A program made the position numbers and the translations under genes. Of a DNA stretch of 64,000 nucleotides, positions 35,262 through 44,545 are shown piece by piece. Position 1 is the first letter of the stretch. Each line of letters starts with the position of its first letter. The stretch lies in assembly GCA_016342755.1 (NCBI GenBank), contig JAEINS010000003.1, positions 186,001 through 250,000 on the forward strand, written 5' to 3'. The notes below the pieces were generated by a model that worked only from the letters and a program-made list of their open reading frames with translations, had not been told where the DNA came from and made no database searches. Source of the DNA: Melioribacteraceae bacterium (GTDB lineage Bacteria > Bacteroidota > Ignavibacteria > Ignavibacteriales > Melioribacteraceae).

Positions 35262-36867
35262 AATTATCGTCTATCCATATTGTTCTAAAATCGGGGATAT
35301 TATATTTCATTTTAAAATCTTTCACATATTTTGGAAAAACATAAATATTCTGAGTCGAATATGAAATCGGAATAAAGGCACCTTCATTTTTTAATATTTT
35401 TTCTAATTCAAGACAAAGCTCATTTCGTTTAGCTACATTATTTTCCAGCATCACGAGTCTAAATATTTTATCATATTTATTGTTCTTAAAATTACAAAGG
35501 TTTACATATTTATCGCTGCCAGAATAAAAGAGCGAATAATATTCCTCAACGTCCGGGAACGACGGTGTCATCGATACTCTAAATATTTCAGGTTTATTAT
35601 TAACAATATGATGATAATATTTTGACGCAAGAATATTTCCGTTAACTGTAATATTTCTTGATTTTAATTTTGAAACTAAACTGTCATAACTGATTGTCCT
35701 TATTGATGAACAAACTTCAACATCGCCAGTTATATTCTCACTTATCATTGATTCAGCATAAACATTATCCATATCAGAATCCAAATTATTTAACAAATAT
35801 TTTGGAACCAGCGATTTAGACGGTGTAAAATTTTGCAATGAGTTTTCATCAAAAACAACGGGATCATAATCAGCCGCAATTGCCCTTCGTAAATTTTTAT
35901 GTTCATAAAGTGAAGAGTTTTTATCGAAAGAAAACTCCCAAAATCTAATATGCGGGAAACCATTATTTTTTCTCGTTTCAAATTTATTATCAAAATCTTT
36001 GTTTGTTTTTAATTCGGATAAAATTGACAAGTTGGTTAAATACAGATCATTATTGCCTTTTAACAGTTCAGGCAATAGCTTTGAACTGTTTAATACCAGC
36101 GTAAACTTTATATTTTTTAGTAATGGAAATCTCACACCGTTTTTTGATTTACACCAATATTTTCTGTTTGCTGACAAATGGATTTCATCTAGATGATTCC
36201 AGATTGACAATCTAAATGGGCCAGTTCCTACGGGGTTTTTATAAAACTGATCTCCATAATATTTAACCGCTTCCTTAGGAATTATAAATGCTGAAGGCGT
36301 TGCCAGCAACTTTAAAAAAGTTGAGTATGAATCTGTCAGCACAATTTCAATTTCATTTTCCGATATTCTTCGCAGCCCGGAAATATGTTCTCTTTCAGAA
36401 TTATAGTATTCTCTTTGCCCAATTATTTTACCATTAAATATTCCTCCAAATACATTCCCGGAACTTTTCTTCAACATTCTGTTAAACGAATAGATTACAT
36501 CATCTATATCTAACAACCGCCCTTTCCCATTGGGGAAACAAGGGTTATCATGAAAATATATACTGTCTCTTATCTTAAACGTAAATCTTTTTCCATTATC
36601 AAATACTTGCCAGCTTTCAGCTATTAGTGCTTCTAAAGAATCATGATCTTCGGTGTACCCTACTAATCCTTCATAAATAGCGGATACAACCTGCCAGTCA
36701 TTTCTATAAAGAATTTTTACAGGATCCAGCGTCTCAACCGGATCATTAATACTAATATTTAAACTACCTGACGGGTAATTGTTCTTTTGCGGTATTTTGT
36801 TTGGTTGGTTACACGCACTGATAATAAAAATGATTGTACATGAAAATAATAAAAACCTATGTTTCAT
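35233..36867 (-). CDS. SBP_bac_5 (oligopeptide-binding type) lipoprotein
   Basis: The 544-residue protein is a lipoprotein: MKHRFLLFSCTIIFIISAC with lipobox ISAC. Family 5 solute-binding motifs follow: DPVETLDPVKILYRNDWQVV, EGLVGYTEDHDSLEALIAES, FTFKIRDSIYFHD, and VGTGPFRLSIW. Such proteins bind peptides or other ligands for ABC importers. No permease or ATPase genes of the Opp/Dpp type are present, and instead it overlaps a sensor kinase gene by 29 bases. It may therefore act as a ligand-recognising partner of the kinase, or be an orphan importer component. Start ATG 36867; the gap of 189 bases upstream holds the lipA terminator. Confidence 0.9.
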   Translation of the reverse strand: MKHRFLLFSCTIIFIISACNQPNKIPQKNNYPSGSLNISINDPVETLDPVKILYRNDWQVVSAIYEGLVGYTEDHDSLEALIAESWQVFDNGKRFTFKIRDSIYFHDNPCFPNGKGRLLDIDDVIYSFNRMLKKSSGNVFGGIFNGKIIGQREYYNSEREHISGLRRISENEIEIVLTDSYSTFLKLLATPSAFIIPKEAVKYYGDQFYKNPVGTGPFRLSIWNHLDEIHLSANRKYWCKSKNGVRFPLLKNIKFTLVLNSSKLLPELLKGNNDLYLTNLSILSELKTNKDFDNKFETRKNNGFPHIRFWEFSFDKNSSLYEHKNLRRAIAADYDPVVFDENSLQNFTPSKSLVPKYLLNNLDSDMDNVYAESMISENITGDVEVCSSIRTISYDSLVSKLKSRNITVNGNILASKYYHHIVNNKPEIFRVSMTPSFPDVEEYYSLFYSGSDKYVNLCNFKNNKYDKIFRLVMLENNVAKRNELCLELEKILKNEGAFIPISYSTQNIYVFPKYVKDFKMKYNIPDFRTIWIDDNYVAKKEIGS

Positions 36868-36984
36868 TATTCTACCCTATAACTTATTATTTTTATTAAT
36901 AGCGCCTTGAAAGTAAAACAAATAATAAGGACTTAAAAAATAAAATTCAATTAAAATGGATATTTTGTGATGATTATATGCAGA

Positions 36985-37033
36985 AAAACCTCCATGATTT
37001 TTACTTTTTTATTGAAGTTTATATCATGGAGAT
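36985..37033 (-). terminator. Terminator after lipA
   Basis: CTCCATGAT at 36990-36998 pairs with ATCATGGAG at 37023-37031 around a T-rich loop. On the minus strand the stem runs into GGTTTTTCTG. It lies 25 bases past the lipA stop and closes the E1-E2-lipA transcript. Confidence 0.82.
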
Positions 37034-37056
37034 TTTATTAAATTTTAGAAGATATT

Positions 37057-37956
37057 CTACAATCTGGCGTGTTTATCGGCATGATAAGAACTTCTTACAA
37101 GCGGAGAAGATTCTACCGCTAAAAATCCCATCTCAGTACCTTTTTTACTAAACATCTCAAATTCCTCGAGAGTTACATATCTATCAAGAGGTAAATGATT
37201 CTGAGTCGGCTGCAAATACTGCCCGATTGTCATTATATCACAACCATAATCTTTAAGATCCTGCATAACTTCAAAAACTTCTGAGTTCTTTTCACCAATA
37301 CCAACCATTATTCCGCTTTTAGTCCTTAGTCCTTTATTCTTAAACCACTTTATTAGATCAAGACTTCTCTGATATTTTGCCTGCGGTCTAACAGCATGAT
37401 AAATCCGGGGAACTGTTTCTAAGTTATGATTAAGTATATCTGGCGGATTTTCCATTATCTTCTCAAATGCAGCTTCGTTACCAAGAAAATCCGGGATTAG
37501 AATTTCAATTGTACAATCTGGCGAAGTTTCATTTATCAATCTAATTGTTTCAGAAAAAATTGAAGCACCGCCATCTTTTAATTCATCTCTATTAACCGAT
37601 GTAATAACAGCATGACGAAGGTTCAGTTTCTCAACTGCTTCCGCAACTCTTCTCGGTTCATCTTTATCTAATAAAGGAGGTTTGCCGGTTTTAACATTAC
37701 AAAACCCACAAGTACGTGTGCAAATCTCTCCAAGTATCATAAATGTTGCTGTTCTTGCATTCCAGCATTCACCCATATTAGGACATCGTGCTTCTTCACA
37801 AACTGTGTTTAAGTTTGCATCCCTCATTAATTTATGAACATCTTTATAATTTTTTCCGCTTGGTAATCTTACTCTCAACCAATCCGGTTTTTTTCCTAAA
37901 TTTCCTCTTTCAGCTTCTATGCTTTCCTTAAATTCCTGCTGATGTTTATTTATCAA
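37057..37956 (-). CDS. lipA: Lipoyl synthase
   Basis: LipA is a radical SAM enzyme that inserts two sulfurs into the octanoyl group of lipoyl domains. It has two [4Fe-4S] sites: the auxiliary cluster Cys53, Cys58 and Cys64 in CEEARCPNMGEC and the radical SAM Cys79, Cys83 and Cys86 in CTRTCGFC. The C-terminal RSSYHAD, carrying the Ser ligand, is present. The length of 299 residues is normal. The start is TTG 37956 with GGAG eight bases upstream; no ATG occurs before residue 44. It is 59 bases after the E2 gene, whose lipoyl domain is its substrate. Confidence 0.95.
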   Translation of the reverse strand: MINKHQQEFKESIEAERGNLGKKPDWLRVRLPSGKNYKDVHKLMRDANLNTVCEEARCPNMGECWNARTATFMILGEICTRTCGFCNVKTGKPPLLDKDEPRRVAEAVEKLNLRHAVITSVNRDELKDGGASIFSETIRLINETSPDCTIEILIPDFLGNEAAFEKIMENPPDILNHNLETVPRIYHAVRPQAKYQRSLDLIKWFKNKGLRTKSGIMVGIGEKNSEVFEVMQDLKDYGCDIMTIGQYLQPTQNHLPLDRYVTLEEFEMFSKKGTEMGFLAVESSPLVRSSYHADKHARL

Positions 37957-38015
37957 TTCTTAACTCCAAATTCATAAAGTTCAAAAAAAACGTAATATAA
38001 CTGATCAAAATTAGC

Positions 38016-39251
38016 CTAAATAAAACTTAAATCAAAATCTTCCAAAGTATCCTTAACACTTTTTAAGAATTTGCTTCCCATCATTCCATCAACTAAACGA
38101 TGATCGTGACTTATAGAAATGTACATCATCGATCTGATTGCGATTGTATCCGATCCGTCTGCTTCTAATACAACTGGTTTCTTTACAACCGCACCAATTC
38201 CTAAGATTGCAACTTCCGGCTGATTTATAATCGGGGTTCCAATTAAAGTCCCAAATACACCATAGTTAGTAAGTGTGAACGTTCCGTTGGATATATCGTC
38301 CGGTTTAAGATTATTTGTACGGGCGCTGTCCGATAGTTTTATAATCTCTTTTGCTAAACCCTTTACTGATTTTTCATCTGCATTTTTGATATTAGGAACA
38401 ATTAAACCATTTGGTTCTACCGCAACCGCAAATCCAAGATTTATATATTTTTTCTGAATAATATTATCGCCATCCAGAGATGCATTTATTAATGGATATT
38501 GCTTAAGTGATTTTATAACTGCGGCAGAGATAAATGGAAGATATGTAAGTTTAACATTTTCTCCTTTTAGAATTCTATCTTTATTCTTTTTAATATATTC
38601 CGCAATATTAGTCACATCAACTTCTGTAACACCGGTTACATGAACAGAAGTATCTCTGCTATTAAGCATATGTTTCGATATCTTCTTTCGTAGTTTATCC
38701 ATCGGGATTATTTCAGTTACACCACTGGGAATTGAATTAGTACCAGTCTTTGAAACATCCTTAATATCTTTTTGCTCATTAATAAAATTTAGAAGATCAT
38801 TTTTTGTTAATCTCCCTTTCAGTCCGGTACCCTTAATTCTATCTAGTACTTTACCTGATATATTTTCCCTTTCAGCAATACTTCTTACTAAAGGCGAAAG
38901 AAATCTATCTGTCTCAATAATTGTGTTTTCTACTGACTCGCTGTTTTGCATCACTTCTATAATTGACTCAGCTTCTTTCTCAGTTTCATTTTCCCGTTCT
39001 GGAACTTCCTCTCCGGCACTTTCAATTCTTGCAACAATAGTTCCAACCTCAACGGTTTCATTTTCACCAAATATAATTTCACTTAAAATACCTTCTACCG
39101 GCGAAGGTATTTCAGAATCAACTTTATCGGTTTCAATTTCAAAAATAATCTCATCAACTTTTATAAAATCATTAACCTTTTTATGCCATTTAACAATGGT
39201 ACCTTCCATAATGGATTCACCCATTTTAGGCATTATAACATCAATTTTCAT
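38016..39251 (-). CDS. Dihydrolipoamide acyltransferase, E2 of a 2-oxoacid dehydrogenase complex
   Basis: The 411-residue E2 has an N-terminal lipoyl domain with K43 in EIETDKVDSEI, a linker, an E3/E1-binding domain at about 118-155 (LSPLVRSIAERENISG), and a C-terminal catalytic domain with His384 in the HDHRLVDG motif. The acyl group handled (acetyl, branched-chain or succinyl) is not certain from motifs; the linked fused E1 suggests branched-chain or pyruvate substrate. The gene is 14 bases after the E1 gene and followed by lipA. GGAG lies upstream of ATG 39251. Confidence 0.92.
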   Translation of the reverse strand: MKIDVIMPKMGESIMEGTIVKWHKKVNDFIKVDEIIFEIETDKVDSEIPSPVEGILSEIIFGENETVEVGTIVARIESAGEEVPERENETEKEAESIIEVMQNSESVENTIIETDRFLSPLVRSIAERENISGKVLDRIKGTGLKGRLTKNDLLNFINEQKDIKDVSKTGTNSIPSGVTEIIPMDKLRKKISKHMLNSRDTSVHVTGVTEVDVTNIAEYIKKNKDRILKGENVKLTYLPFISAAVIKSLKQYPLINASLDGDNIIQKKYINLGFAVAVEPNGLIVPNIKNADEKSVKGLAKEIIKLSDSARTNNLKPDDISNGTFTLTNYGVFGTLIGTPIINQPEVAILGIGAVVKKPVVLEADGSDTIAIRSMMYISISHDHRLVDGMMGSKFLKSVKDTLEDFDLSFI

Positions 39252-39265
39252 TATTGGGATTCTCC

Positions 39266-41335
39266 TTAATAACTTAAAAGCTCTTTTATCGATTCATAAA
39301 TTTTATCTCTATTTGGTAAAACCACTTTTTCAAGATTTGGATGATAAGGAATAAATGTATCTTTTCCTGCTACTCTTTTTACCGGACCATCCAAATTTTC
39401 AAAACAGTTATCCGAGATTTGCGCTGCTATTTCTGCTCCAAACCCGGATGTGATTGTATCTTCATGAACTACAATAGCTTTATTCGTTTTTCTAACCGAA
39501 TTAAAAATTGTAGTTTTATCAAGAGGAAAAATTGTCCGAATATCTACTACTTCAATGGAATATCCTTCTTCTTCGAGTCGGCGTACTGCAAAATTTGTTT
39601 CATGAACCATTGCTCCGTAAGTAATTACGGATAAATCCGTTCCCTCTTTTACAACATTAGCTTTTCCAAATGGAAGAAGATAATTTTCATCAGGTTCCGG
39701 AGCAGTTGCATAACTTTGCCTATATAATCCTTTATGCTCTAAAAACAGTACTGGATCATTAAGTCTACATGCTGTCTTCAACAAACCCTTTGCATCAGCA
39801 GCGTTTGAAGGATACGCAATTAACAACCCCGGAACATGGCTAAAAATCCCCTCGATATTCTGACTATGAAATAATCCTCCGTGAATAAAACCGCCAACCG
39901 GAACACGAATAACAATTGGAGCTGAGAACTTATTATTTGATCTGTATCTTAAAGTTACTAGTTCATCTCGTAACTGCATAAATGCCGTCCAAATGTAATC
40001 ACCAAATTGTATTTCAACAACCGGTTTTAATCCGCTTAGTGCCATACCAATCGCAGAGCCAATTATACTTGCTTCTGCTAATGGCGAATTAAATACACGG
40101 TCTTGTCCAAACTTTGTAGAAAGATTTTTTGTTGCGGTAAAAACTCCGCCTTTCCCATCAGCAATATCTTGTCCATATATGTACATATTACTATTAAATT
40201 CCATTTCCTCATGAAGCGCATGATTGACAGCATCAACCATAACAACTTTTTCTCCATGCGGAATTGAAGATTCGTAATTAAGATTATCACTGTGGCCGCT
40301 TTCATCAAGAATATATCTTTCTGCTGTTTGCGGATCAGGATCTTCCTGCTTCAGTGCAAATTTTGCTGCATTGTCAATCTCACTAATAATCTCAGATCTA
40401 ATCAATTCTAAATCATCTCTGTTAATAAATGATTCATTAATTAATTTATTAGATAGTTTTTCAATTGGGTCATTTTTTAGATCAGTTTTTAAATTCTCTT
40501 TTGTTCTATATTTTCTCTGATCATCAGAAGATGAATGCGAGTTTAGCCTTACTACATCGGCCTCAATTAGAGCAGGCCCTTTTCCTCCTCTTACATAATC
40601 GAATGCTATTTGGGAAGCAATTACAGACTCATTATAATCGGTACCATCAACTCTCAATCTAAGAAGATTTTCGTAACCTAAAGTCATTTCAGAAATTGAG
40701 GAATCTTTACCGCCAGACTGACTACTTACCGGAACTGATATTGCCCATTTATTGTTCTCGATAACAAAGACAACCGGAAGTTTATCCCTTGAAGCCCAAT
40801 TAACAGCTTCATGAAATTCACCCTGACTGGTAGTACCCTCGCCGCTGCTTACATAAACAACTGCATCCAAATTTTTCTTTCTCTGAGCCAACGCACATCC
40901 AACAGCCTGCAAATACTGCATTCCGGTGGTACTTGTCTGCGAAGGAATATTAAGTTCGTTAGAAGCCCAGTGACAAGGCATTTGTCTGCCGCCTGACATC
41001 GGATCATCTTTCTTTCCCAGCATATGAAGAAAGATATCTTTTATACTTACTCCCAGACCTAAAACAAATGCCAGATCGCGATAATATGGATACGCCCAGT
41101 CTGTACCAATATTCATAGACTTTGCGGCGGCAATTTGGATTGCTTCATGTCCAGAACCAGGAATATGAAAAAAGGATTTTCCCTGCTTTATTAATTTAAA
41201 AACTTTATTATCTATCTCTCTAGAAAGAATCATAAATTTAAGCGCTTCCAACAAATCCTTCCTATCAAGCACTTTTCCAGTTGAGTTTTCCGAGAGGTTT
41301 ACATCATTCAAAATAAGGTCTCCGTCTCTACTCAT
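39266..41335 (-). CDS. 2-oxoacid dehydrogenase E1, fused alpha and beta subunits
   Basis: The 689-residue protein joins an E1-alpha-like half (about 1-340) and an E1-beta half (about 365-689) on one chain. The thiamine diphosphate motif is GEGTTSQGEFHEAVNWA...IENN, with Glu where GDG is classic; the Bacteroidota fused E1 family seems to share this. SGHEAIQIAAA and YYRDLAF lie in the alpha half; QDIADGKGGVF and YPSNAADAKGLLKTA in the beta half. Fused E1 proteins are usual in this group, acting on branched-chain 2-oxoacids or pyruvate. ATG 41335 is chosen over 41341 because GGAG sits directly against the first ATG but seven bases before the second. It leads the E1-E2-lipA operon. Confidence 0.93.
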   Translation of the reverse strand: MSRDGDLILNDVNLSENSTGKVLDRKDLLEALKFMILSREIDNKVFKLIKQGKSFFHIPGSGHEAIQIAAAKSMNIGTDWAYPYYRDLAFVLGLGVSIKDIFLHMLGKKDDPMSGGRQMPCHWASNELNIPSQTSTTGMQYLQAVGCALAQRKKNLDAVVYVSSGEGTTSQGEFHEAVNWASRDKLPVVFVIENNKWAISVPVSSQSGGKDSSISEMTLGYENLLRLRVDGTDYNESVIASQIAFDYVRGGKGPALIEADVVRLNSHSSSDDQRKYRTKENLKTDLKNDPIEKLSNKLINESFINRDDLELIRSEIISEIDNAAKFALKQEDPDPQTAERYILDESGHSDNLNYESSIPHGEKVVMVDAVNHALHEEMEFNSNMYIYGQDIADGKGGVFTATKNLSTKFGQDRVFNSPLAEASIIGSAIGMALSGLKPVVEIQFGDYIWTAFMQLRDELVTLRYRSNNKFSAPIVIRVPVGGFIHGGLFHSQNIEGIFSHVPGLLIAYPSNAADAKGLLKTACRLNDPVLFLEHKGLYRQSYATAPEPDENYLLPFGKANVVKEGTDLSVITYGAMVHETNFAVRRLEEEGYSIEVVDIRTIFPLDKTTIFNSVRKTNKAIVVHEDTITSGFGAEIAAQISDNCFENLDGPVKRVAGKDTFIPYHPNLEKVVLPNRDKIYESIKELLSY

Positions 41336-41341
41336 TTTCAT

Positions 41342-41635
41342 CTCCTTAATTTAAGATATAATATCCTTTAATATAAAAAAAATTGTATTGCTTGTAAATC
41401 ATGATTTTCAATCTGAGAATCAGTTACAAATTTTATATATTGAATTTTATTTTTAATACTATCTTATTATAACTACTCTTTTTTTATTTTTTGCTATATA
41501 GATATTTTATTTCTTCATATATATTTATTTTTAACTTTATTTAAATGGCTTTTCTTTAGTTTTATTTAAATTTTTCTTTGTTTTATAATTTTTTTCTTAT
41601 ATATTTTCTTTATATTTATTAAAAAACTTACATCT
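41342..41635. other. Very AT-rich, T-biased intergenic region
   Basis: These 294 bases separate the divergent E1 gene and the helical protein gene. From about 41430 the plus strand is dominated by T runs, with scarcely a G or C. No hairpin, riboswitch or ORF stands out. It may hold both promoters. Confidence 0.6.
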
Positions 41636-42292
41636 ATGTTAAATATTAATATAAAAGAAAATATTTTATTTAATAATTTTATGCTATCTCTTTCATATGT
41701 AAAAAAGAATAATATATTTTTTTCTCATATCAAAGAATATGGCTATACTGATAAAGTTTTAATCTCTGCAAATTCTCTTTTAAATAACAGTAAAGAAATA
41801 AATTCTTATCAGACTGAAAAGTTGAAGAAAAAAAGTGAAGCTGTTGCAGAATTAGCCAGGAAAAAATCAGCGGCAAAAAAAATATATATGCGGCATTTAA
41901 AAATTGCACGGATATTATTTGAAAATAATCCGCTTATAATAAAGGCTCTTGAACTTAACGGGAAACGCGCTGCAAAGACAAACGAATTTATAATTCAGGT
42001 TAAAGGGTTTTATGAGAATGCTCTTGAGTCTGATAATGTTAAAACGGGATTTAAGCAGCACGGTATTACAAAACTTTCGCTAAATGAAGGACTCGATCTT
42101 ATAAACGACGTGAGTCAATTTTTAAGAGTTGTTGAGAGAGTAAAAGGAGAAGCCATTAAGGCTACTCTGGAAAAAAAGGAAAATCTGAGAGAAGTTTACG
42201 CATGGTATTCAAAGTTTGTAAAGATTTCTAAAATTGCACTTGAGGACGATCCCAAAGAATTAAAAAAGTTTACTGAAATGATAAAAGGTTAA
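41636..42292 (+). CDS. Uncharacterised all-helical protein
   Basis: I do not recognise this 218-residue protein. It is highly charged and Lys-rich, with no signal peptide or membrane helix, and looks wholly alpha-helical, with long amphipathic helices (KLKKKSEAVAELARKKSAAK and EAIKATLEKKENLREVYAWY). No cysteine or metal motif is visible. The first about 30 residues are AT-rich in codon use and could be non-coding; ATG 41681 (residue 16) is an alternative start, and neither has a clear Shine-Dalgarno. It stands alone on the plus strand between lipoate-related operons of the opposite strand and has its own terminator. A nucleoid-associated or structural role is possible, but only a guess. Confidence 0.7.
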   Translation: MLNINIKENILFNNFMLSLSYVKKNNIFFSHIKEYGYTDKVLISANSLLNNSKEINSYQTEKLKKKSEAVAELARKKSAAKKIYMRHLKIARILFENNPLIIKALELNGKRAAKTNEFIIQVKGFYENALESDNVKTGFKQHGITKLSLNEGLDLINDVSQFLRVVERVKGEAIKATLEKKENLREVYAWYSKFVKISKIALEDDPKELKKFTEMIKG

Positions 42293-42335
42293 TTAAGGTT
42301 TCCACAACAAGGTTATTTAATTGAACCTTAATCCG

Positions 42336-42380
42336 AACCCGGAGAAGATTCCCTGCCCCTCCTAGCTCTCCGGGTTTTCT
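42336..42380 (+). terminator. Strong terminator after the helical protein gene
   Basis: AACCCGGAGA at 42336-42345 pairs exactly with TCTCCGGGTT at 42367-42376, followed by TTCTATTTTTC. A second, weaker dyad, ATTAAGGTT...AACCTTAAT, lies just upstream at 42291-42332. The GC content of the stem stands out in this AT-rich stretch. Confidence 0.9.
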
Positions 42381-42389
42381 ATTTTTCTA

Positions 42390-43085
42390 CTACAAATATT
42401 TATCCAGCTTTTGCTCATGAAAATTTTCATAATCAAACACTTTTTTGAAATTGTTAAGAAGTTTTCCTTTTACTTCAGATAATGGTATCTCTCTGCCCAG
42501 CTCTTTTGAAAGGCTTGTTACAGCCTTATCAGTTATTCCGCATGGAACAATTCCTCCAAAAAGACTAAGATCAGGATTTATATTAAATGCAAATCCATGC
42601 ATAGTTACCCATTTGCTTATCTTAATACCAATCGCTGCAATTTTACGTTCACCAAGCCAGACACCGGTGAATTCTTCCTTACGACCAGTTTCAAGTCCAT
42701 ATTCTGCGCAAGTCATAATAATAATCTCTTCAAGATTCCTCAGATATAAATGGGTATCTTTTTTCCAGTCAGTTAAACTAATTATTGGATAACCAACAAT
42801 CTGTCCGGGTCCATGGTAAGTTATATCACCGCCTCTGTCAATATCAAAGACAGAAACACCCTTCTGCTTTAGGAATTCTTCTGTCCCAATCAGATTAGCT
42901 CTGTTAGCTGTTTTGCCAAGAGTATAAGTATGAGGGTGTTCCAATAAAAATAAGGTATCCTTAATTTCACTCTTAACTCGTTTACTAAAAATATCTTTCT
43001 GTAAATCCCAGCATTTGTCATAAGCTATTAAACCAAGATCACAGTAATCAAATTCTCTAGATGTGTATTGCTTCTCCATTTGCAT
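42390..43085 (-). CDS. lipB: Octanoyl-[acyl carrier protein]:protein octanoyltransferase
   Basis: LipB moves octanoyl from acyl carrier protein to lipoyl-domain lysines, making the substrate of LipA. The 231-residue protein has TYTLGK, the diagnostic RGGDITYHGPGQIVGYPI, the Lys in RKIAAIGIKI, and the catalytic Cys in FGGIVPCGI. The start ATG 43085 lies inside the end of lpd (29-base overlap); ATG 43079 is an alternative. Translation is probably coupled to lpd. With lipA 5 kb away, the window encodes the full endogenous lipoylation route. Confidence 0.95.
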   Translation of the reverse strand: MQMEKQYTSREFDYCDLGLIAYDKCWDLQKDIFSKRVKSEIKDTLFLLEHPHTYTLGKTANRANLIGTEEFLKQKGVSVFDIDRGGDITYHGPGQIVGYPIISLTDWKKDTHLYLRNLEEIIIMTCAEYGLETGRKEEFTGVWLGERKIAAIGIKISKWVTMHGFAFNINPDLSLFGGIVPCGITDKAVTSLSKELGREIPLSEVKGKLLNNFKKVFDYENFHEQKLDKYL

Positions 43086-44460
43086 CGGCCGCCGCTTCCA
43101 TTATTGTTTCTGATAAAGTTGGGTGCGCATGCACCGTTTTAATTATTGATTCATACGTTGCTTCATGTGTTTTTGCCAAACCAAGTTCAGCTATAAGTTC
43201 AGTTGCTTCACTTCCAATTATATGTGCTCCTAAAAGCCCGCCATATTTTGCATCGAATACTAATTTAACAAATCCGTCCCGTTCTCCAATTGCAGCCGAT
43301 TTCCCACTCGCCGAAAATGGAAATCTTCCAATCTTAACTTCATATCCTGCTTCAATTGCGTTTGCTTCTGTATAACCAACGCTGGCAACCTGCGGCTGGC
43401 AATAAGTACACCCCGGAATTGAATTATAATCAATTGGTTTAACATCTAATCCCTTAATAGTTTCAACACAATGTATAGCTTCTGCTGAAGCAACATGAGC
43501 TAACCAGGGAGGTCCCGCAACATCACCAATCGCGTAGATCCCTTCTATACTTGTCTGATATGTGTTCCTATCAACTTTGATACTATTTTTGTAAATCTCA
43601 ACTCCTAATTCTTCAAGTCCAATTCCTTCAACGTTCCCAGTCACACCAATTGAGTTAAGAACCTTATCAGCAACAAGCTCCTGCTTCTCACCATCTTTGA
43701 TTACTGCAACATGGACTTTACCATCCTTTACAACCGCGGTTTCAACGGTAGTGGAAGTCAGGATATTTATCTTTTGTTTTTTTAGAATTTTCTCCAGCTC
43801 CGCGGATATTTCACTATCTTCAACCGGAAGGACATTCGGAAGCATTTCAACTACAGTTACTTTAGTCCCGATTGTATTGTAGAAATACGCAAACTCAACT
43901 CCAATTGCACCGGCACCAATTACAATAATCTCTTCAGGCTGTTCAGGTAAATTCATGGCTTCTTTACTTGTGATAATAAACTCTCTATCGACAGGTATAT
44001 TAGGAACTTCTTTTGGTCTGGCTCCAGTGGCAATTATTATCCTATCTGTAGTAATGTTTTTTGTTACAGTTCCATTTTCATCAATTATATCTATCTGATT
44101 CTTAGATACAAGTTTTCCGAATCCTTTTATACGATCAATCTTATTCTTCTTCATAAGATATTCAACACCGGCAACAATCTTTCTGGAAACATTTCTGGAA
44201 CGTTTAATAATCTTAGAAAAATCTTTATCAACATTTTCTGTAATTATTCCAAAATCTTTTGCGTGATTTTTAACCGTGTTATAAACTTCGGCACTTTTAA
44301 GAAGCGCTTTTGTAGGAATACAACCCCAATTAAGGCAGACACCCCCAAGATTATCTTTATCAATTACAGCTACTTTATAACCCAATTGTGATGCTCTAAT
44401 TGCGGCCACATAACCGCCCGGACCGCCGCCTAGAACGGCTATATCATACTTTTCACTCAT
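43057..44460 (-). CDS. lpd: Dihydrolipoamide dehydrogenase (E3)
   Basis: This 467-residue flavoprotein reoxidises the dihydrolipoyl arm of E2 with NAD+. Visible are the FAD Rossmann motif IAVLGGGPGGYVAAIRA, the redox-active disulfide in GGVCLNWGCIPTKALL, the NAD motif IIVIGAGAIGVEFAYF, the FAD motif IYAIGDVAGPPWLAHVA, and the C-terminal catalytic His-Glu in HAHPTLSETIMEA. AAAGGTGA precedes ATG 44460. It is transcribed with lipB, and presumably serves the E1-E2 complex encoded just beyond. Length and motifs are normal. Confidence 0.97.
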   Translation of the reverse strand: MSEKYDIAVLGGGPGGYVAAIRASQLGYKVAVIDKDNLGGVCLNWGCIPTKALLKSAEVYNTVKNHAKDFGIITENVDKDFSKIIKRSRNVSRKIVAGVEYLMKKNKIDRIKGFGKLVSKNQIDIIDENGTVTKNITTDRIIIATGARPKEVPNIPVDREFIITSKEAMNLPEQPEEIIVIGAGAIGVEFAYFYNTIGTKVTVVEMLPNVLPVEDSEISAELEKILKKQKINILTSTTVETAVVKDGKVHVAVIKDGEKQELVADKVLNSIGVTGNVEGIGLEELGVEIYKNSIKVDRNTYQTSIEGIYAIGDVAGPPWLAHVASAEAIHCVETIKGLDVKPIDYNSIPGCTYCQPQVASVGYTEANAIEAGYEVKIGRFPFSASGKSAAIGERDGFVKLVFDAKYGGLLGAHIIGSEATELIAELGLAKTHEATYESIIKTVHAHPTLSETIMEAAADANGEAIHI

Positions 44461-44545
44461 AAATCACCTTTGCAGATTAGTATAAATTCAAAATTTTATC
44501 GTGATAATATAAATAAAGGATAAATAAATAAAAATTTCAGATGCA

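Noticed and set aside
39266-41335. Inactive E1 because the thiamine motif reads GEG instead of GDG
   Set aside because: The remaining motif (TTSQGEF...IENN) is intact, and I recall the same Glu in fused E1 proteins of related Bacteroidota; not treated as loss of function.
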